Shown here piece by piece: positions 51,586-60,495 of a DNA stretch of 64,000 nucleotides (the first letter of the stretch is position 1; every line of letters begins with the position of its first letter). The position numbers and the translations under genes are program-made. Under the pieces are notes generated by a model that had not been told where the DNA came from, did no database searches, and saw nothing but the letters and a program-made list of their open reading frames with translations. The DNA comes from JBMOUD01 sp049319665 (GTDB lineage: Bacteria; Pseudomonadota; Gammaproteobacteria; Enterobacterales; Enterobacteriaceae): NCBI RefSeq assembly GCF_049319665.1, contig NZ_JBMOUD010000002.1, forward strand, positions 1-64,000. Direction: 5' to 3'.

Positions 51586-53019
51586 TTATTGCGGATAGCG
51601 ACTGGCAGTCAGCACCGGTTTGGGGGCCACACGATTAATGGCCAAATAGAACAGTGCGGTAAATATCCAACCGATAAACCAGGAAATATCGTTGTCATCA
51701 AACAGATAAACCAGCGGGCCACTGAAGAACCCGTTAGAGACAAACGGCAGTTGCACCAGCACGCCTAAGGCATAAGTTGTGATGCCGATTTTATTCCAGC
51801 GCCCGTACATCCCGCCCGGCTCGGACAAGGCCGGAATATCGTATTTCCCCTTAGAAATAACGTAATAATCCATTAAGTTAATCGCACTCCACGGTACAAA
51901 GAATGCCAGCAGGAATAACAGGAATTGGGTGAAAGCATGTAGGAAAGAGCGTTCCCCGAGCAGCGCAATACTGGTGGATAGCACCACCATCAACAAAATA
52001 AAAGCAAAGCGCCAGCCAGAACTAATGCGTACGGTTTTTTTAAAGCCACAAATGATGGTCGCCAGCGACATAAAGCTGCCGTAAGCGTTGAGCGTGGTGA
52101 GCGTCAGTTTGCCAAAGAAAATACTGAAATAGAGCAGCGCGGCAATGGTGCCGCTGGTACCTAATCCGACGATATAACTCACCTCATGACCCGCGAAGCC
52201 TTTGCCCGCTAAAGTGGCCGCCAGCACGCCCAATGTCATCGATATCTGCGTGCCGATAATCGTGCCCGCCCAAACCGCCAGAAAGGTCTTTTTACCCGAG
52301 GTTTGACGTGGCAGGTAGCGTGAGTAGTCGGAAACATAAGGGCAAAAAGCAATCTGCCACGATGAAGAGAGCGAAATGGCCAGCAAGAACATCGACAGCG
52401 AGAAGTGGCGATTCGCCAACAGTGCGCTGATGTCATGCTCAACCAAAATACGGAAGAACAGATACAAGAACAGCAGAATCCCCAGCAGACTGGCCACTTT
52501 TCCCAACCCGTGAATAATGCGATATCCCAGCAAGGTGATCAGAATAATGATCGCACCGAATAACAAAATGCCGCTGGAGTCGGAAATCTGTACCAATTTA
52601 GCCAGCGATTGCCCGGCCAATACGGTACCGCTGGCAGAAAAGCCCACGTACATCACGCAAGCCAAACATAAAGGGATCACCGCACCATAAACGCCAAACT
52701 GAGCGCGGCTGGAAATCATCTGCGGTAGTCCGAGGCGCGGGCCTTGTACGGCATGTAATGCCATGACCGATGCGCCGAGGATCTGGCCGATAAACAGCCC
52801 AATCAACGACCAATAAGTATCGCCACCTAATACGACGGCCAGTGCACCGGTCACAATCGCCGTGATTTGCAAATTTGCGCCAAACCATAGCGTAAATTGG
52901 CTAAATACGTGGCCGTGGCGTTCGTTTTCGGGGATGTAATCGATATTGCGTGTTTCTATCATGCTGCCAGTCCGGTTTGCGCTGGTGGTAGCAGGATCTT
53001 GCGTTGATACGTTTGGCAT
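51586..53019 (-). CDS. NCS1-family nucleobase/cytosine-type permease
   Basis: Inner-membrane symporter of 477 residues with about 12 hydrophobic helices. NCS1 hallmarks are present: the pre-helix IDYIPENERHG, the first-helix FTLWFGANLQITAIVTGAL and the segment FCPYVSDYSRYLP. It would import a purine, cytosine, allantoin or related compound. The start is ATG at 53019 with GAGGGA upstream; the preceding GTG is less likely. It is longer than E. coli CodB (419), so the substrate cannot be read by length alone. Confidence 0.9.
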   Translation of the reverse strand: MPNVSTQDPATTSANRTGSMIETRNIDYIPENERHGHVFSQFTLWFGANLQITAIVTGALAVVLGGDTYWSLIGLFIGQILGASVMALHAVQGPRLGLPQMISSRAQFGVYGAVIPLCLACVMYVGFSASGTVLAGQSLAKLVQISDSSGILLFGAIIILITLLGYRIIHGLGKVASLLGILLFLYLFFRILVEHDISALLANRHFSLSMFLLAISLSSSWQIAFCPYVSDYSRYLPRQTSGKKTFLAVWAGTIIGTQISMTLGVLAATLAGKGFAGHEVSYIVGLGTSGTIAALLYFSIFFGKLTLTTLNAYGSFMSLATIICGFKKTVRISSGWRFAFILLMVVLSTSIALLGERSFLHAFTQFLLFLLAFFVPWSAINLMDYYVISKGKYDIPALSEPGGMYGRWNKIGITTYALGVLVQLPFVSNGFFSGPLVYLFDDNDISWFIGWIFTALFYLAINRVAPKPVLTASRYPQ

Positions 53020-53074
53020 CACTCTTCCCTCATCACTATTGTTATGATTTTGTTATCAGCTGACCAATATCTAT

Positions 53075-53090
53075 ACTTGTATGCACAAGT
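53075..53090. promoter_or_regulatory. Palindrome upstream of the NCS1 permease gene
   Basis: ACTTGT-ATGC-ACAAGT is a perfect 6-4-6 inverted repeat about 56 bases upstream of the permease start. Its TTGT-N4-ACAA layout resembles operators of GntR/FadR-type regulators. No such regulator gene is adjacent. Confidence 0.5.
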
Positions 53091-53252
53091 GAAACTTAAA
53101 GCAAATAGCGGGCCATAAAACGTGCGATGGATCGGTTATTAAAAGGATAGGCTCTTGGTCGACAGTGGAGGGTTAAAAAAGAATAAATTTTGGCGAATAA
53201 ATTCCGAGGCTGAGGTGTTTACAAGGTATCTCATTCATAGGAAGCGCTACTC

Positions 53253-53828
53253 ATGCCCCAATTTGACTCGTCCATTGCACCAGTTCGTCAACGTTATGAT
53301 GCTTTAACGCTGTTTTTTCACTGGGTAACCGCCGCGGCGGTTATTTTTATGTTTGCCAGCGCCCATATCTGGGCTTGGCTGGAACGCGGCACACCGCTGC
53401 GCAAGGAGCTGCAATCGTTGCATATCTCCTGCGGTATTTTACTGGCAGCGGTGATTATTCTACGTTTGCTGTGGCGTATCGGCAGTCAGTGGAATGCCCG
53501 TTATAAAATGCCGAAAGCAGAGACGTCGCCAGCGATGCGTATCATCGCTCATGCAACTCACGGACTGCTCTATTTGCTGCTGGTAACTCAGGTTGTTCTC
53601 GGATTCTTATTCCGCTGGGCGCAGGAAGAGCCTTTCCGTTTCTTTGGCTTATTTGATATTCCGACCTTAGCGCCGGTTGATATCACCATGCGCCACACCT
53701 TTGCGACTCTGCATAATGGTGTCGCCTGGGCGCTAATTGGCTTAGCGAGCGCGCATGCTCTGGCGGCGCTTTTTCATCACTATGTATTACGTGATAATGT
53801 GCTGCGCCGCATGTTGCCACGCAGTTGA
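53253..53828 (+). CDS. Cytochrome b561 family protein
   Basis: Di-heme inner-membrane protein of 191 residues with four transmembrane helices. Candidate heme-ligand histidines lie in LFFHWVTA (helix 1), LHISCGILL (helix 2), HATHGLLYL and RHTFATLHNG (helices 3-4). It resembles E. coli CybB/YceJ, which move electrons from quinol or to periplasmic partners. It precedes the ECF sigma operon. In E. coli yceJ (b561) is next to yceI, and a YceI homologue lies 1.4 kb downstream here. Confidence 0.9.
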   Translation: MPQFDSSIAPVRQRYDALTLFFHWVTAAAVIFMFASAHIWAWLERGTPLRKELQSLHISCGILLAAVIILRLLWRIGSQWNARYKMPKAETSPAMRIIAHATHGLLYLLLVTQVVLGFLFRWAQEEPFRFFGLFDIPTLAPVDITMRHTFATLHNGVAWALIGLASAHALAALFHHYVLRDNVLRRMLPRS

Positions 53829-53919
53829 GGTGTATCTCAATGCCAGAGTCGGGCTATTATCTGCCAGTATGTGCGTTTGCCGCACGACTATGTAGGTAAG
53901 CCCGAATCTCGTTGAGGAT

Positions 53920-54429
53920 GTGAAAATCACCAGCAATCAAGTGCGTCAACATTTGGCCGCCCACCTGACGCGATTATGGCGTTATGGCATGGTGCTATCA
54001 CGTAATCGGGATATTGCCGAAGATCTGGTGCAGTCCACCTGCGTGCGCGCCTTGGAAAAAAGCGCGCAGTTTAGCCCCGGTACGCGCATTGACCGCTGGT
54101 TGTTCACCATCCTCCACTCCATTTGGGTAAACGATCTGCGGGCGCAGGCTGTTCGTCAGGGGCAAGGGTTTGTCGAGAGCGACACCTTGCTGGAGGTGGT
54201 GAGCGAAAGTCACGACGAAAACCGTGTGCAGTATCAGCAAATCATGCAGCAGGTGTGCCATCTGCCGGAAGCGCAGCGCAATACGGTTTTTTTGGTGTAC
54301 GTCGAAGGGTTCACTTATCAGGAGGCAGCCCATACGCTGTCGGTGCCGATAGGTACTGTCATGAGCCGTCTGGCTGCGGCAAGGGCAACCTTGGCTAACG
54401 CGGTGTCCTCTAAGGAGCAAGGCCAATGA
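53920..54429 (+). CDS. ECF-family RNA polymerase sigma factor
   Basis: 169 residues. Region 2 (LWRYGMVLSRNRDIAEDLVQSTCVRALE) recognises the -10 and region 4 (QRNTVFLVYVEGFTYQEAAHTLSVPIGTVMSRLAAARATL) the -35 of target promoters. The start given is a GTG with GAGGA almost touching it, so the true start might be slightly downstream, for example GTG 53941. It overlaps the next gene by four bases (ATGA), the typical sigma/anti-sigma coupling. Confidence 0.9.
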   Translation: MKITSNQVRQHLAAHLTRLWRYGMVLSRNRDIAEDLVQSTCVRALEKSAQFSPGTRIDRWLFTILHSIWVNDLRAQAVRQGQGFVESDTLLEVVSESHDENRVQYQQIMQQVCHLPEAQRNTVFLVYVEGFTYQEAAHTLSVPIGTVMSRLAAARATLANAVSSKEQGQ

Positions 54430-55235
54430 AATCAGGAGTATTTACCGCTCCTTACAGCGATGAGGCGATCGTGGCCTGGATTGATCGCCAGATGAGCGAT
54501 GACGATGCCAGTCAATTTGAGCGTCATCTGGAAACCGATCAGCAATTAGCCGCCCGTACTGAACAACTGATGCAGAGCAATCAGCCTTTTGAGCAGGCCT
54601 TTGCCTTGTTACTTGATGATGCTCCCGAGGCAAAACTGCAATCTCAGCTTAATACGCTATTAGATAAAACGGCTGCCAGTGCCGGGCCTTCTGCCAGCCG
54701 CCGTGCGCTACTGGCCGCCTCGCTCGGTTTTCTGGCGGTGGGGATGAGCGGAGGTGCCGGGCTGGGGTACTTGCTACGCGGTCAGCCAGCGAAAGTCAGC
54801 GGCAGTGAAAAAGTGCGTGAACTGGTCGCGCAATATATGTCGCTCTACAGCAATGAAACCTTGGCAGATGCCGACAGTGCTCCCTCTGTACTGGATAAAG
54901 GGTTGGCAAGAACCCAGCAGGACATCGGCCTGCATCTGGATACGGCGCAGTTGGCGTTGCCAGACAGTGAATTGAAAAGCGTCCGCATGCTGCGATACGA
55001 CAGCACCTCCATTGCGCAAATTGCCTGGGCTAATGTCGATTCAGGCCCGATGGCACTGTGCATTTCTCGCGCTTATCAACCCTCTGCGGCGGTCGTTACT
55101 GCGCAATCAGAAAAGCGTCACGGCATGAACCTTGTCTGGTGGAGTGCTCAGGGCTATCTGTTTGTTTTAGTAGGCCGTAATCCGCTTAATGACCTTGAGA
55201 AAAACGCGCAAACGTTACAGGCGCGGATTACCTAG
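54426..55235 (+). CDS. Probable anti-sigma factor (membrane-spanning)
   Basis: 269 residues. The N-terminal cytoplasmic segment (about 1-90) begins with SDEAIVAWIDRQMSDDDASQFERHLETD, typical of anti-sigma domains. One transmembrane helix (about 97-118, ALLAASLGFLAVGMSGGAGLGYLL) leads to a periplasmic domain of about 150 residues. The HxxxCxxC zinc motif of ZAS anti-sigma factors is absent. It is translationally coupled to the sigma gene and converges with the YceI-like gene with 5 bases between stops. Confidence 0.85.
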   Translation: MKSGVFTAPYSDEAIVAWIDRQMSDDDASQFERHLETDQQLAARTEQLMQSNQPFEQAFALLLDDAPEAKLQSQLNTLLDKTAASAGPSASRRALLAASLGFLAVGMSGGAGLGYLLRGQPAKVSGSEKVRELVAQYMSLYSNETLADADSAPSVLDKGLARTQQDIGLHLDTAQLALPDSELKSVRMLRYDSTSIAQIAWANVDSGPMALCISRAYQPSAAVVTAQSEKRHGMNLVWWSAQGYLFVLVGRNPLNDLEKNAQTLQARIT

Positions 55236-55240
55236 CTGCG

Positions 55241-55816
55241 TTATTGGATCATATTGGCTTCAAGTCTGATATCCACACCAATCGAGTCCGAGACCAGGAA
55301 GAGATAGCTATCCATACCAAATGATGAGCGGGAAATCGTGGTCTTCGCATTAAGGATGAGTGTTTTGGGCACATCAGGCAGCGGGTTTGCTGGCATAACA
55401 TCCGCTTCGAGTATCACCGGTCGCTGAACGTCTTTAATCTGTAGCGTGCCTAAAACACGATAATGTCCCGCGCCGGTACTGACAATTCGGCTACTGCGAA
55501 ATGTCGCCACCGGGAAGAGAAGCTCGTCAAAAAAACGACGGCTTTTGAGCTCGTGAGTCAGCAAGATATTGTGAGCATCTAAGGTGTTGATCGGAATATT
55601 CACCACAATTTTATTTTGCATATCTTGCTCGGGATCCATGGTAACGATGCCGTTAACCTGTGATAACCGGGCATGATAAATCTTACTACTTGCGGACAGT
55701 GTCCAGTCGACTTTCACATTCGCGTTACGAGAATTGATCTGATACTGGGTGGTTTTGGCAAAGCTGGTGGTGGTTGCAAGGATAGAAAGGGTTAAAAAAG
55801 TTAATATACGCAACAT
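55241..55816 (-). CDS. YceI-like periplasmic lipocalin-fold protein
   Basis: 191 residues with a clear signal peptide (MLRILTFLTLSILATTTSFA, cleavage before KTTQY). The mature YceI domain binds isoprenoid chains in characterised members. The family sequence YQINSRNANVKVDWTLSAS and the C-terminal SSFGMDSYLFLVSDSIGVDI are present. It converges with the anti-sigma gene and is probably part of the same redox-related locus as the b561 protein. Confidence 0.88.
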   Translation of the reverse strand: MLRILTFLTLSILATTTSFAKTTQYQINSRNANVKVDWTLSASSKIYHARLSQVNGIVTMDPEQDMQNKIVVNIPINTLDAHNILLTHELKSRRFFDELLFPVATFRSSRIVSTGAGHYRVLGTLQIKDVQRPVILEADVMPANPLPDVPKTLILNAKTTISRSSFGMDSYLFLVSDSIGVDIRLEANMIQ

Positions 55817-55973
55817 GGCAGACTCTCTAATAGGATGTTTGATATTAACGTTTGATGGCGGAATTTTATTCGATGCTGGTTCGAAAAAATAAGGCTCGCT
55901 AATTACCTATTCTAGACGCCGTGCCATAAAAGATGTGTCGCAATCCGGGCCTGGACGTATCGCGAGCACCCGG

Positions 55974-56873
55974 TTATTGCGGCTGAATCTGCGGCAAAAC
56001 GCGTAAACGTTGATAGGCGTAATCCCAAAAAGTACGCACTTTTTGCGGCATGAGTTGCACGTTTTGCACTACCAGCTGTACCGGCATGGGCAGGGGTTCA
56101 AACTGCGGCAATAGCCGCACCAGCGTACCTGCCGCCAGATCCTCCGTGACTTGATAGGATAATAATCTGGCAATGCCTTTGCCCATTCGCGCGGCCAGCA
56201 GTTGGCTTTCCACTTCATTTAAAAACAGGCGCGGGGATAAACGTACCCGCTCGCTGTTCTCATGCGCTCCAAAGCGCCATTCACTGACATTCGGCGTTTG
56301 GATACCCAAAATCACATCATGTTCTGCTAACTGCGCAGGCTGCGAGGGTTCACCACGTTGCGCTAAATAGTCTGGGCTGGCGACTAATACTCGGGAGACC
56401 TCTCCCAGCCGTTTAGCTACTTTGTTCGAATCTTGCAGATGTCCGATGCGCAGCGCGACATCAATACCTTCATCGAGTAAATCTAGATAGCGATTATTAA
56501 GCAGCATCTCAATCTGGATTTGCGGATACTCATCCATAAAATCCATCACTATTGGCGCTAAATGCTTACGGCCAAATTGCAGCGGGGCGGTAATTCGTAG
56601 CAGACCGCCGACTTGCATCATACCGGTATCTTGCAGCGCATTATCGTAATCGACGAGCAATACCTGTGCTCGTTCCATCAGCCGTAATCCTGCTTCAGTT
56701 GCCGCCAGACGCCGGGTGGTTCTCTCTACCAAGCGCACGCCAAAGCGTTGCTCAAGTGAGGCGATAGCGCGGGTCATCGCCGGGGCTGAACGCCGCAATT
56801 TGTGTGCTGCCGCAACTAAACTACCTTGTTTAATCACTTCAACAAAGATGGCTAATTCATCCAAGCGATCCAT
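55974..56873 (-). CDS. LysR-family transcriptional regulator
   Basis: 299 residues. The N-terminal helix-turn-helix (LAIFVEVIKQGSLVAAAHKLRRSAPAMTRAIASLEQRFG) precedes a substrate-binding domain. It is divergent from the GST gene, with a LysR-type palindrome between them at 56888-56902. The effector is unknown. Confidence 0.9.
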   Translation of the reverse strand: MDRLDELAIFVEVIKQGSLVAAAHKLRRSAPAMTRAIASLEQRFGVRLVERTTRRLAATEAGLRLMERAQVLLVDYDNALQDTGMMQVGGLLRITAPLQFGRKHLAPIVMDFMDEYPQIQIEMLLNNRYLDLLDEGIDVALRIGHLQDSNKVAKRLGEVSRVLVASPDYLAQRGEPSQPAQLAEHDVILGIQTPNVSEWRFGAHENSERVRLSPRLFLNEVESQLLAARMGKGIARLLSYQVTEDLAAGTLVRLLPQFEPLPMPVQLVVQNVQLMPQKVRTFWDYAYQRLRVLPQIQPQ

Positions 56874-56887
56874 ACATTATTCCAGTA

Positions 56888-56902
56888 ATTGAAATTATCA
56901 AT
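56888..56902. promoter_or_regulatory. LysR-type palindrome between the LysR and GST genes
   Basis: ATTGA-AATTA-TCAAT is a perfect 5-5-5 inverted repeat containing T-N11-A. It lies 14 bases before the LysR start and about 70 before the GST start, which fits a shared control site. Confidence 0.55.
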
Positions 56903-56971
56903 TTCCACATTGCCTGATTTATAAGCGAAGTTGCAAGAGTATGATGCGAGAAAACCTGGAGGAAGATTGTG

Positions 56972-57604
56972 ATGTCACCACTGAATGCACCAACACTGAA
57001 ATTGTATGCAACAGCCCTTTCTGGCCATTGTCACCGGGTGGCGTTATTGCTGCGGATGCTGAACTTACCTTATGAAACTGTCGATGCGCCTGCCAGCGTG
57101 CGGCAAAGTGCTGAATATCTGCAACTGAACCCGCTTGGTCAGATACCGGTGCTGGTCGATGCTAAACAGGTGCTCACGGATAGCAACGCCATTATGGTTT
57201 ATCTGGTGAAACGCTACGCGGCGGGAAGCCACTGGCTGCCGGAAGAGGCGGTGCCAGCCGCGCAGGTACAGGCATGGCTGTCCAAAGCCGCGGGGGAAGT
57301 GCGTTATGGCCCGGCGTCATGCCGTATGGTGATGCAATTTGGTACTGACGAACCGCTCGCTTTTGCACAAACGCTGTCGGCTCGTTTGCTGACGTTGATG
57401 GAACAGCATCTTAGCGAGCATCACTATTTGGCGACCGATAAACCGACCATTGCCGATCTTGCTTGCTATAGCTATGTGGCTGTCGCGCCAGAAGGCGGAG
57501 TCTCCTTGGATAGTTATCCGGCTATTGGCCGTTGGGTGAGCCGTATTCAAGCTCTGCCGGGCTTCTTTGCCATGCCTGCATTGCCTATCCCGGCAAAAGT
57601 CTAA
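56972..57604 (+). CDS. Glutathione S-transferase family protein
   Basis: 210 residues. The N-terminal thioredoxin-like domain (LKLYATALSGHCHRVALLLRMLNLPYE, with the conserved cis-Pro in GQIPVLVD and DSNAIMVYL) and the C-terminal helical domain (KPTIADLACYSYVA) are both complete. The start is ATG at 56972 with GGAGGA eight bases upstream. It is followed 5 bases later by a flavoprotein gene, presumably in the same operon and under the divergent LysR. The substrate is unknown. Confidence 0.9.
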   Translation: MSPLNAPTLKLYATALSGHCHRVALLLRMLNLPYETVDAPASVRQSAEYLQLNPLGQIPVLVDAKQVLTDSNAIMVYLVKRYAAGSHWLPEEAVPAAQVQAWLSKAAGEVRYGPASCRMVMQFGTDEPLAFAQTLSARLLTLMEQHLSEHHYLATDKPTIADLACYSYVAVAPEGGVSLDSYPAIGRWVSRIQALPGFFAMPALPIPAKV

Positions 57605-57609
57605 TCACC

Positions 57610-58530
57610 ATGCAACGGGCTTCGTTCCATCAAGGTGAGTTACAAGCACAGGCGCTGGCCGGTTTTAGTGAGGTCGGTGGCAATATCTATTCGGCAATGC
57701 CTGACCAGCATCGCGAATTTTTCGCTGGACTGCGCTATGTGTTTGTCGGCACCCTTGATGACGAACAGTGGCCAGTTGCCACCGTATTTAGCGGCCCGCC
57801 GGGGTTTATGCGTACGCCTGACGCTGGCCACCTGCGGATTAGCGCCCGCCGTTGGGAGGAGGATCCGGCGCAGGCAGCGCTGGTGCCGGGTCAATCGGTG
57901 GGGCTGCTAGGGTTAGATTTTAGCAACCGGCGACGTAACCGTGCCAACGGAGTGATTAGCCGCACTGACAAAAATCGCATTGAAATTGCGGTGAACCAGA
58001 GTTTCGGTAATTGCCCCAAATATATTCAGGTTCGTGATTTGTCGGCGGTGGAGCCTGGCCCGGTCACTATTGAACGATTAGCTCATTTGGACGTGGCCGC
58101 GAGGGAATTAATCAGCCATGCCGATACCTGTTTTATCGCCAGCAGTTCGCAGGCGGAACTTGCACAGGGTGGCGTCGATATTTCTCATCGCGGTGGGCGG
58201 CCGGGATTTGTTTATCTGGCGGGCAATACGTTGTGGATCCCAGATTTTCGTGGCAATCGCTATATGAATACTCTTGGTAATCTATTGATACAGCCACGAG
58301 CGGCGATGCTATTTATTGATTTTGAGCGCGGGGATGTTCTGCATCTGCAAGGGACAACGCAAGTGTTGTGGCAGCAAAGCCCTGATAATCAGTGGGTCGA
58401 GGGAGCTGAACGCTACTGGCGCTTTGATATTGAACGCGCATGGCGATTCGTTAATGCTTTTCCACTTCGCGCTCAGAACGTCGACTACTCTCCCCATACG
58501 CTGGCTACTGGCCTGTGGACACCAGCGTAA
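57610..58530 (+). CDS. Pyridoxamine 5'-phosphate oxidase-like FMN-binding protein
   Basis: 306 residues with the split-barrel FMN-binding fold. Segments typical of this group are FVGTLDDEQWPVATVFSGPPGF, CFIASSS, DISHRGGRPGFVYL and the late NLLIQPRAAMLFIDFERGD. There is no fused ferredoxin-reductase domain. The start at 57610 has no good ribosome site and probably relies on coupling to the GST gene; a longer reading starts inside GST. Likely a redox or detoxification enzyme; the reaction is unknown. Confidence 0.85.
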   Translation: MQRASFHQGELQAQALAGFSEVGGNIYSAMPDQHREFFAGLRYVFVGTLDDEQWPVATVFSGPPGFMRTPDAGHLRISARRWEEDPAQAALVPGQSVGLLGLDFSNRRRNRANGVISRTDKNRIEIAVNQSFGNCPKYIQVRDLSAVEPGPVTIERLAHLDVAARELISHADTCFIASSSQAELAQGGVDISHRGGRPGFVYLAGNTLWIPDFRGNRYMNTLGNLLIQPRAAMLFIDFERGDVLHLQGTTQVLWQQSPDNQWVEGAERYWRFDIERAWRFVNAFPLRAQNVDYSPHTLATGLWTPA

Positions 58531-58563
58531 AAACTAAAATAGTCTCCCCTAAGTAAAATCTTC

Positions 58564-58583
58564 GTGGGACGTTCTCGTCCCAC
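58564..58583 (+). terminator. Stem-loop after the flavoprotein gene
   Basis: GTGGGACG and CGTCCCAC (8 bp) enclose a TTCT loop, 33 bases after the stop codon. Only a short CTTG follows, so it is a weak or Rho-assisted terminator. Confidence 0.5.
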
Positions 58584-58655
58584 CTTGCACACCGATGTTT
58601 TTTCTTATTGTCGTGAGCTCGCTTGCGCCGTCCATCTATTGTTTTCACTCGTCAT

Positions 58656-58670
58656 GCACAAATTTTGTGC
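58656..58670. promoter_or_regulatory. NtrC-like enhancer palindrome
   Basis: GCACAAA-T-TTTGTGC is a perfect inverted repeat and, with the preceding T, close to the NtrC consensus TGCAC-N5-6-GTGCA. A further half site TTGCACC follows. It lies about 150 bases upstream of the sigma-54 promoter, a normal enhancer distance. Confidence 0.6.
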
Positions 58671-58816
58671 GTTGCACCAAAGAATTCATGTTTCTACCTG
58701 TATATACATCTCGATTTTCATATAGTGGTGATTGCATATAACATTTCCATAACAATAAAAATCATAACCAACTGATTTTAAATCAATAAATATTAATGTT
58801 GTTTCGCGAGTTCTGT

Positions 58817-58832
58817 TGGCATTTTTATTGCA
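58817..58832 (+). promoter_or_regulatory. Sigma-54 (RpoN) promoter
   Basis: TGGCATTTTTATTGCA has GG at -24 and GC at -12 in the exact RpoN spacing (consensus TGGCACG-N4-TTGCW). Transcription would start near 58843, about 40 bases before the binding-protein ATG. With the NtrC-like palindrome upstream it suggests activation under nitrogen limitation. Confidence 0.75.
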
Positions 58833-58881
58833 TTGGTTGTATAGACAAGTATTTATGATGATGCGGTTTTACGGAGGATGT

Positions 58882-59745
58882 ATGAGAAATGAACACCAAC
58901 GTACTAAATTAGTGCTACGCAACATGTTAAGCATTGCTCTGGGGCTTGGCCTGGCCTTTTCCGCGACAGCCAAAGAGTGGAAGTCCATCACTATTGCCAC
59001 TGAAGGGGCTTACCAGCCTTGGAACATCACCTTACCGGGTGGAAAAATCGGTGGTTTTGAACCAGAACTGATGGATAACCTATGCCAACGCATGCAAATC
59101 AAATGCACCATCGTAGTGCAGAACTGGGATGGCATGATTGCTGGCCTGCAAGCCGGCAAATTTGATGTGATCATGGATTCCATCGTGATTACGCCAGATC
59201 GTGAAAAACAGGTCGATTTCACTATTCCTTATGCGTCGACTCCGGCCACTTTCGTTAGCCTGAAAGGTCAATTGCTGCCGCCGCCGAAAGCGGATGCACC
59301 GGCGCTGACTATTTCAGGTACTGCGGATCAAAATAAACAGGCGCTAGCTGCCCTGCGTACTGCGTTAAAAGGCAAAACCATCGGTATTGCTACCGGTAAC
59401 GTCTATAACGCCTTCCTCGATAAATATTTCAGCGACATCGCGACTATTCGTCAATACAGCACCTCAGCAGATGCTTTCCTGGATTTGCAAACTGAGCGTA
59501 TCGATGCGGTCTTGGATGATGAAACCATTTCGCAATCGATGATCACCAGCAAAGGCTATGAAAACCTTGATTACATGGGGCCGAAACTCAAAGGCACCGA
59601 GCTTGGCGGCGTTGAAGCCTTTGGTGTGAGAAAAAGCGATGCTGACCTGCGCGAGAAGTTGAACGTTGCACTCAAAGCGGCAATTGCCGATGGCACGGTG
59701 AAAACGCTGAGTGAGAAGTGGTTTAAAACAGACGTCACACCATAA
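58882..59745 (+). CDS. Polar amino-acid/opine-type ABC transporter substrate-binding protein
   Basis: Periplasmic receptor of 287 residues with a signal peptide (basic start, hydrophobic NMLSIALGLGLAFSATA, cleavage before KEWKS). The type-II binding fold resembles HisJ/ArgT and especially octopine/nopaline receptors (ATEGAYQPWN, GGFEPELMDNLC, QNWDGMIAGLQAGKFDVIM). GGAGG lies 5 bases before the ATG. It is the first gene of a five-gene operon ending in the lyase homologue, so the ligand is probably that enzyme's substrate. Confidence 0.9.
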   Translation: MRNEHQRTKLVLRNMLSIALGLGLAFSATAKEWKSITIATEGAYQPWNITLPGGKIGGFEPELMDNLCQRMQIKCTIVVQNWDGMIAGLQAGKFDVIMDSIVITPDREKQVDFTIPYASTPATFVSLKGQLLPPPKADAPALTISGTADQNKQALAALRTALKGKTIGIATGNVYNAFLDKYFSDIATIRQYSTSADAFLDLQTERIDAVLDDETISQSMITSKGYENLDYMGPKLKGTELGGVEAFGVRKSDADLREKLNVALKAAIADGTVKTLSEKWFKTDVTP

Positions 59746-59759
59746 TTAAGGGGTTTGCC

Positions 59760-60479
59760 ATGTTGTCATTATTTGGTTTTGGTGATGATGGTTGGTCATC
59801 CATGTTGCTGGCGGCGACGTTAACCACCCTGTTATTAACCGTCAGCGCCTTGCTTATTGGGGCCGTGTTTGGTGGCCTGGTCGCCTCTGCCAAATTATCC
59901 TCCAGCCGCATGCTGCGTGGTGTGGCTGAAGGGTATTCAGTGATCTTTCGTGGTATTCCCGAATTGCTGATTATTTATCTGTTTTACTTCGGCAGTTCAG
60001 GCGTCTTGACCGAAATTGGTAAATGGTTCGGCGCTGATGGCTTTATTCAGTTGCCGCCATTTTTTGTGGGGGCGCTGGCCATTGGGCTGATTTCTGGTTC
60101 CTATCAGGCCGAGGTGTATCGCGCTGCATTACTGGCTATTCCTCGTGGTCAAATTGAAGCAGGGATGGCGGTTGGCATGCCCAAGGGCCTGATCCTACGC
60201 CATATCACCATCCCTCAGTTGTTCCGCCTGGCGCTGCCCGGCTTATCCAACGTGTGGCAGATGAGCTTGAAAGATTCCGCGCTTATCTCAGTCACCGGGA
60301 TTGTTGAGATCATGCGCGCCAGCCAGATGGCTGCCGGTTCAACCCGCCAGTATTTCACCTTCTTTGTGGCTGGTGCGGTGCTTTATCTGGTGCTCACCAG
60401 TTTTTCCAATGTCCTCTTTAACCGTGCTGAAGAGCGAATGAACCGTTCGCTCGCTCGTCAGCCGGGTAGCAGCAAATAA
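59760..60479 (+). CDS. ABC transporter permease, HisQ/OccQ type
   Basis: Inner-membrane permease of 239 residues with about five helices. The cytoplasmic EAA loop, PRGQIEAGMAVGMPKGLILRHITIPQ, contacts the ATPase. It lies 14 bases after the binding-protein gene and pairs with the HisM-type permease that follows. Confidence 0.92.
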   Translation: MLSLFGFGDDGWSSMLLAATLTTLLLTVSALLIGAVFGGLVASAKLSSSRMLRGVAEGYSVIFRGIPELLIIYLFYFGSSGVLTEIGKWFGADGFIQLPPFFVGALAIGLISGSYQAEVYRAALLAIPRGQIEAGMAVGMPKGLILRHITIPQLFRLALPGLSNVWQMSLKDSALISVTGIVEIMRASQMAAGSTRQYFTFFVAGAVLYLVLTSFSNVLFNRAEERMNRSLARQPGSSK

Positions 60480-60495
60480 GGGCGGGAGAGAGATA

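Noticed and set aside
57532..57609. N-terminal extension of the flavoprotein into the GST gene
   Set aside because: It overlaps the conserved C-terminus of GST; the ATG at 57610 is the natural start.
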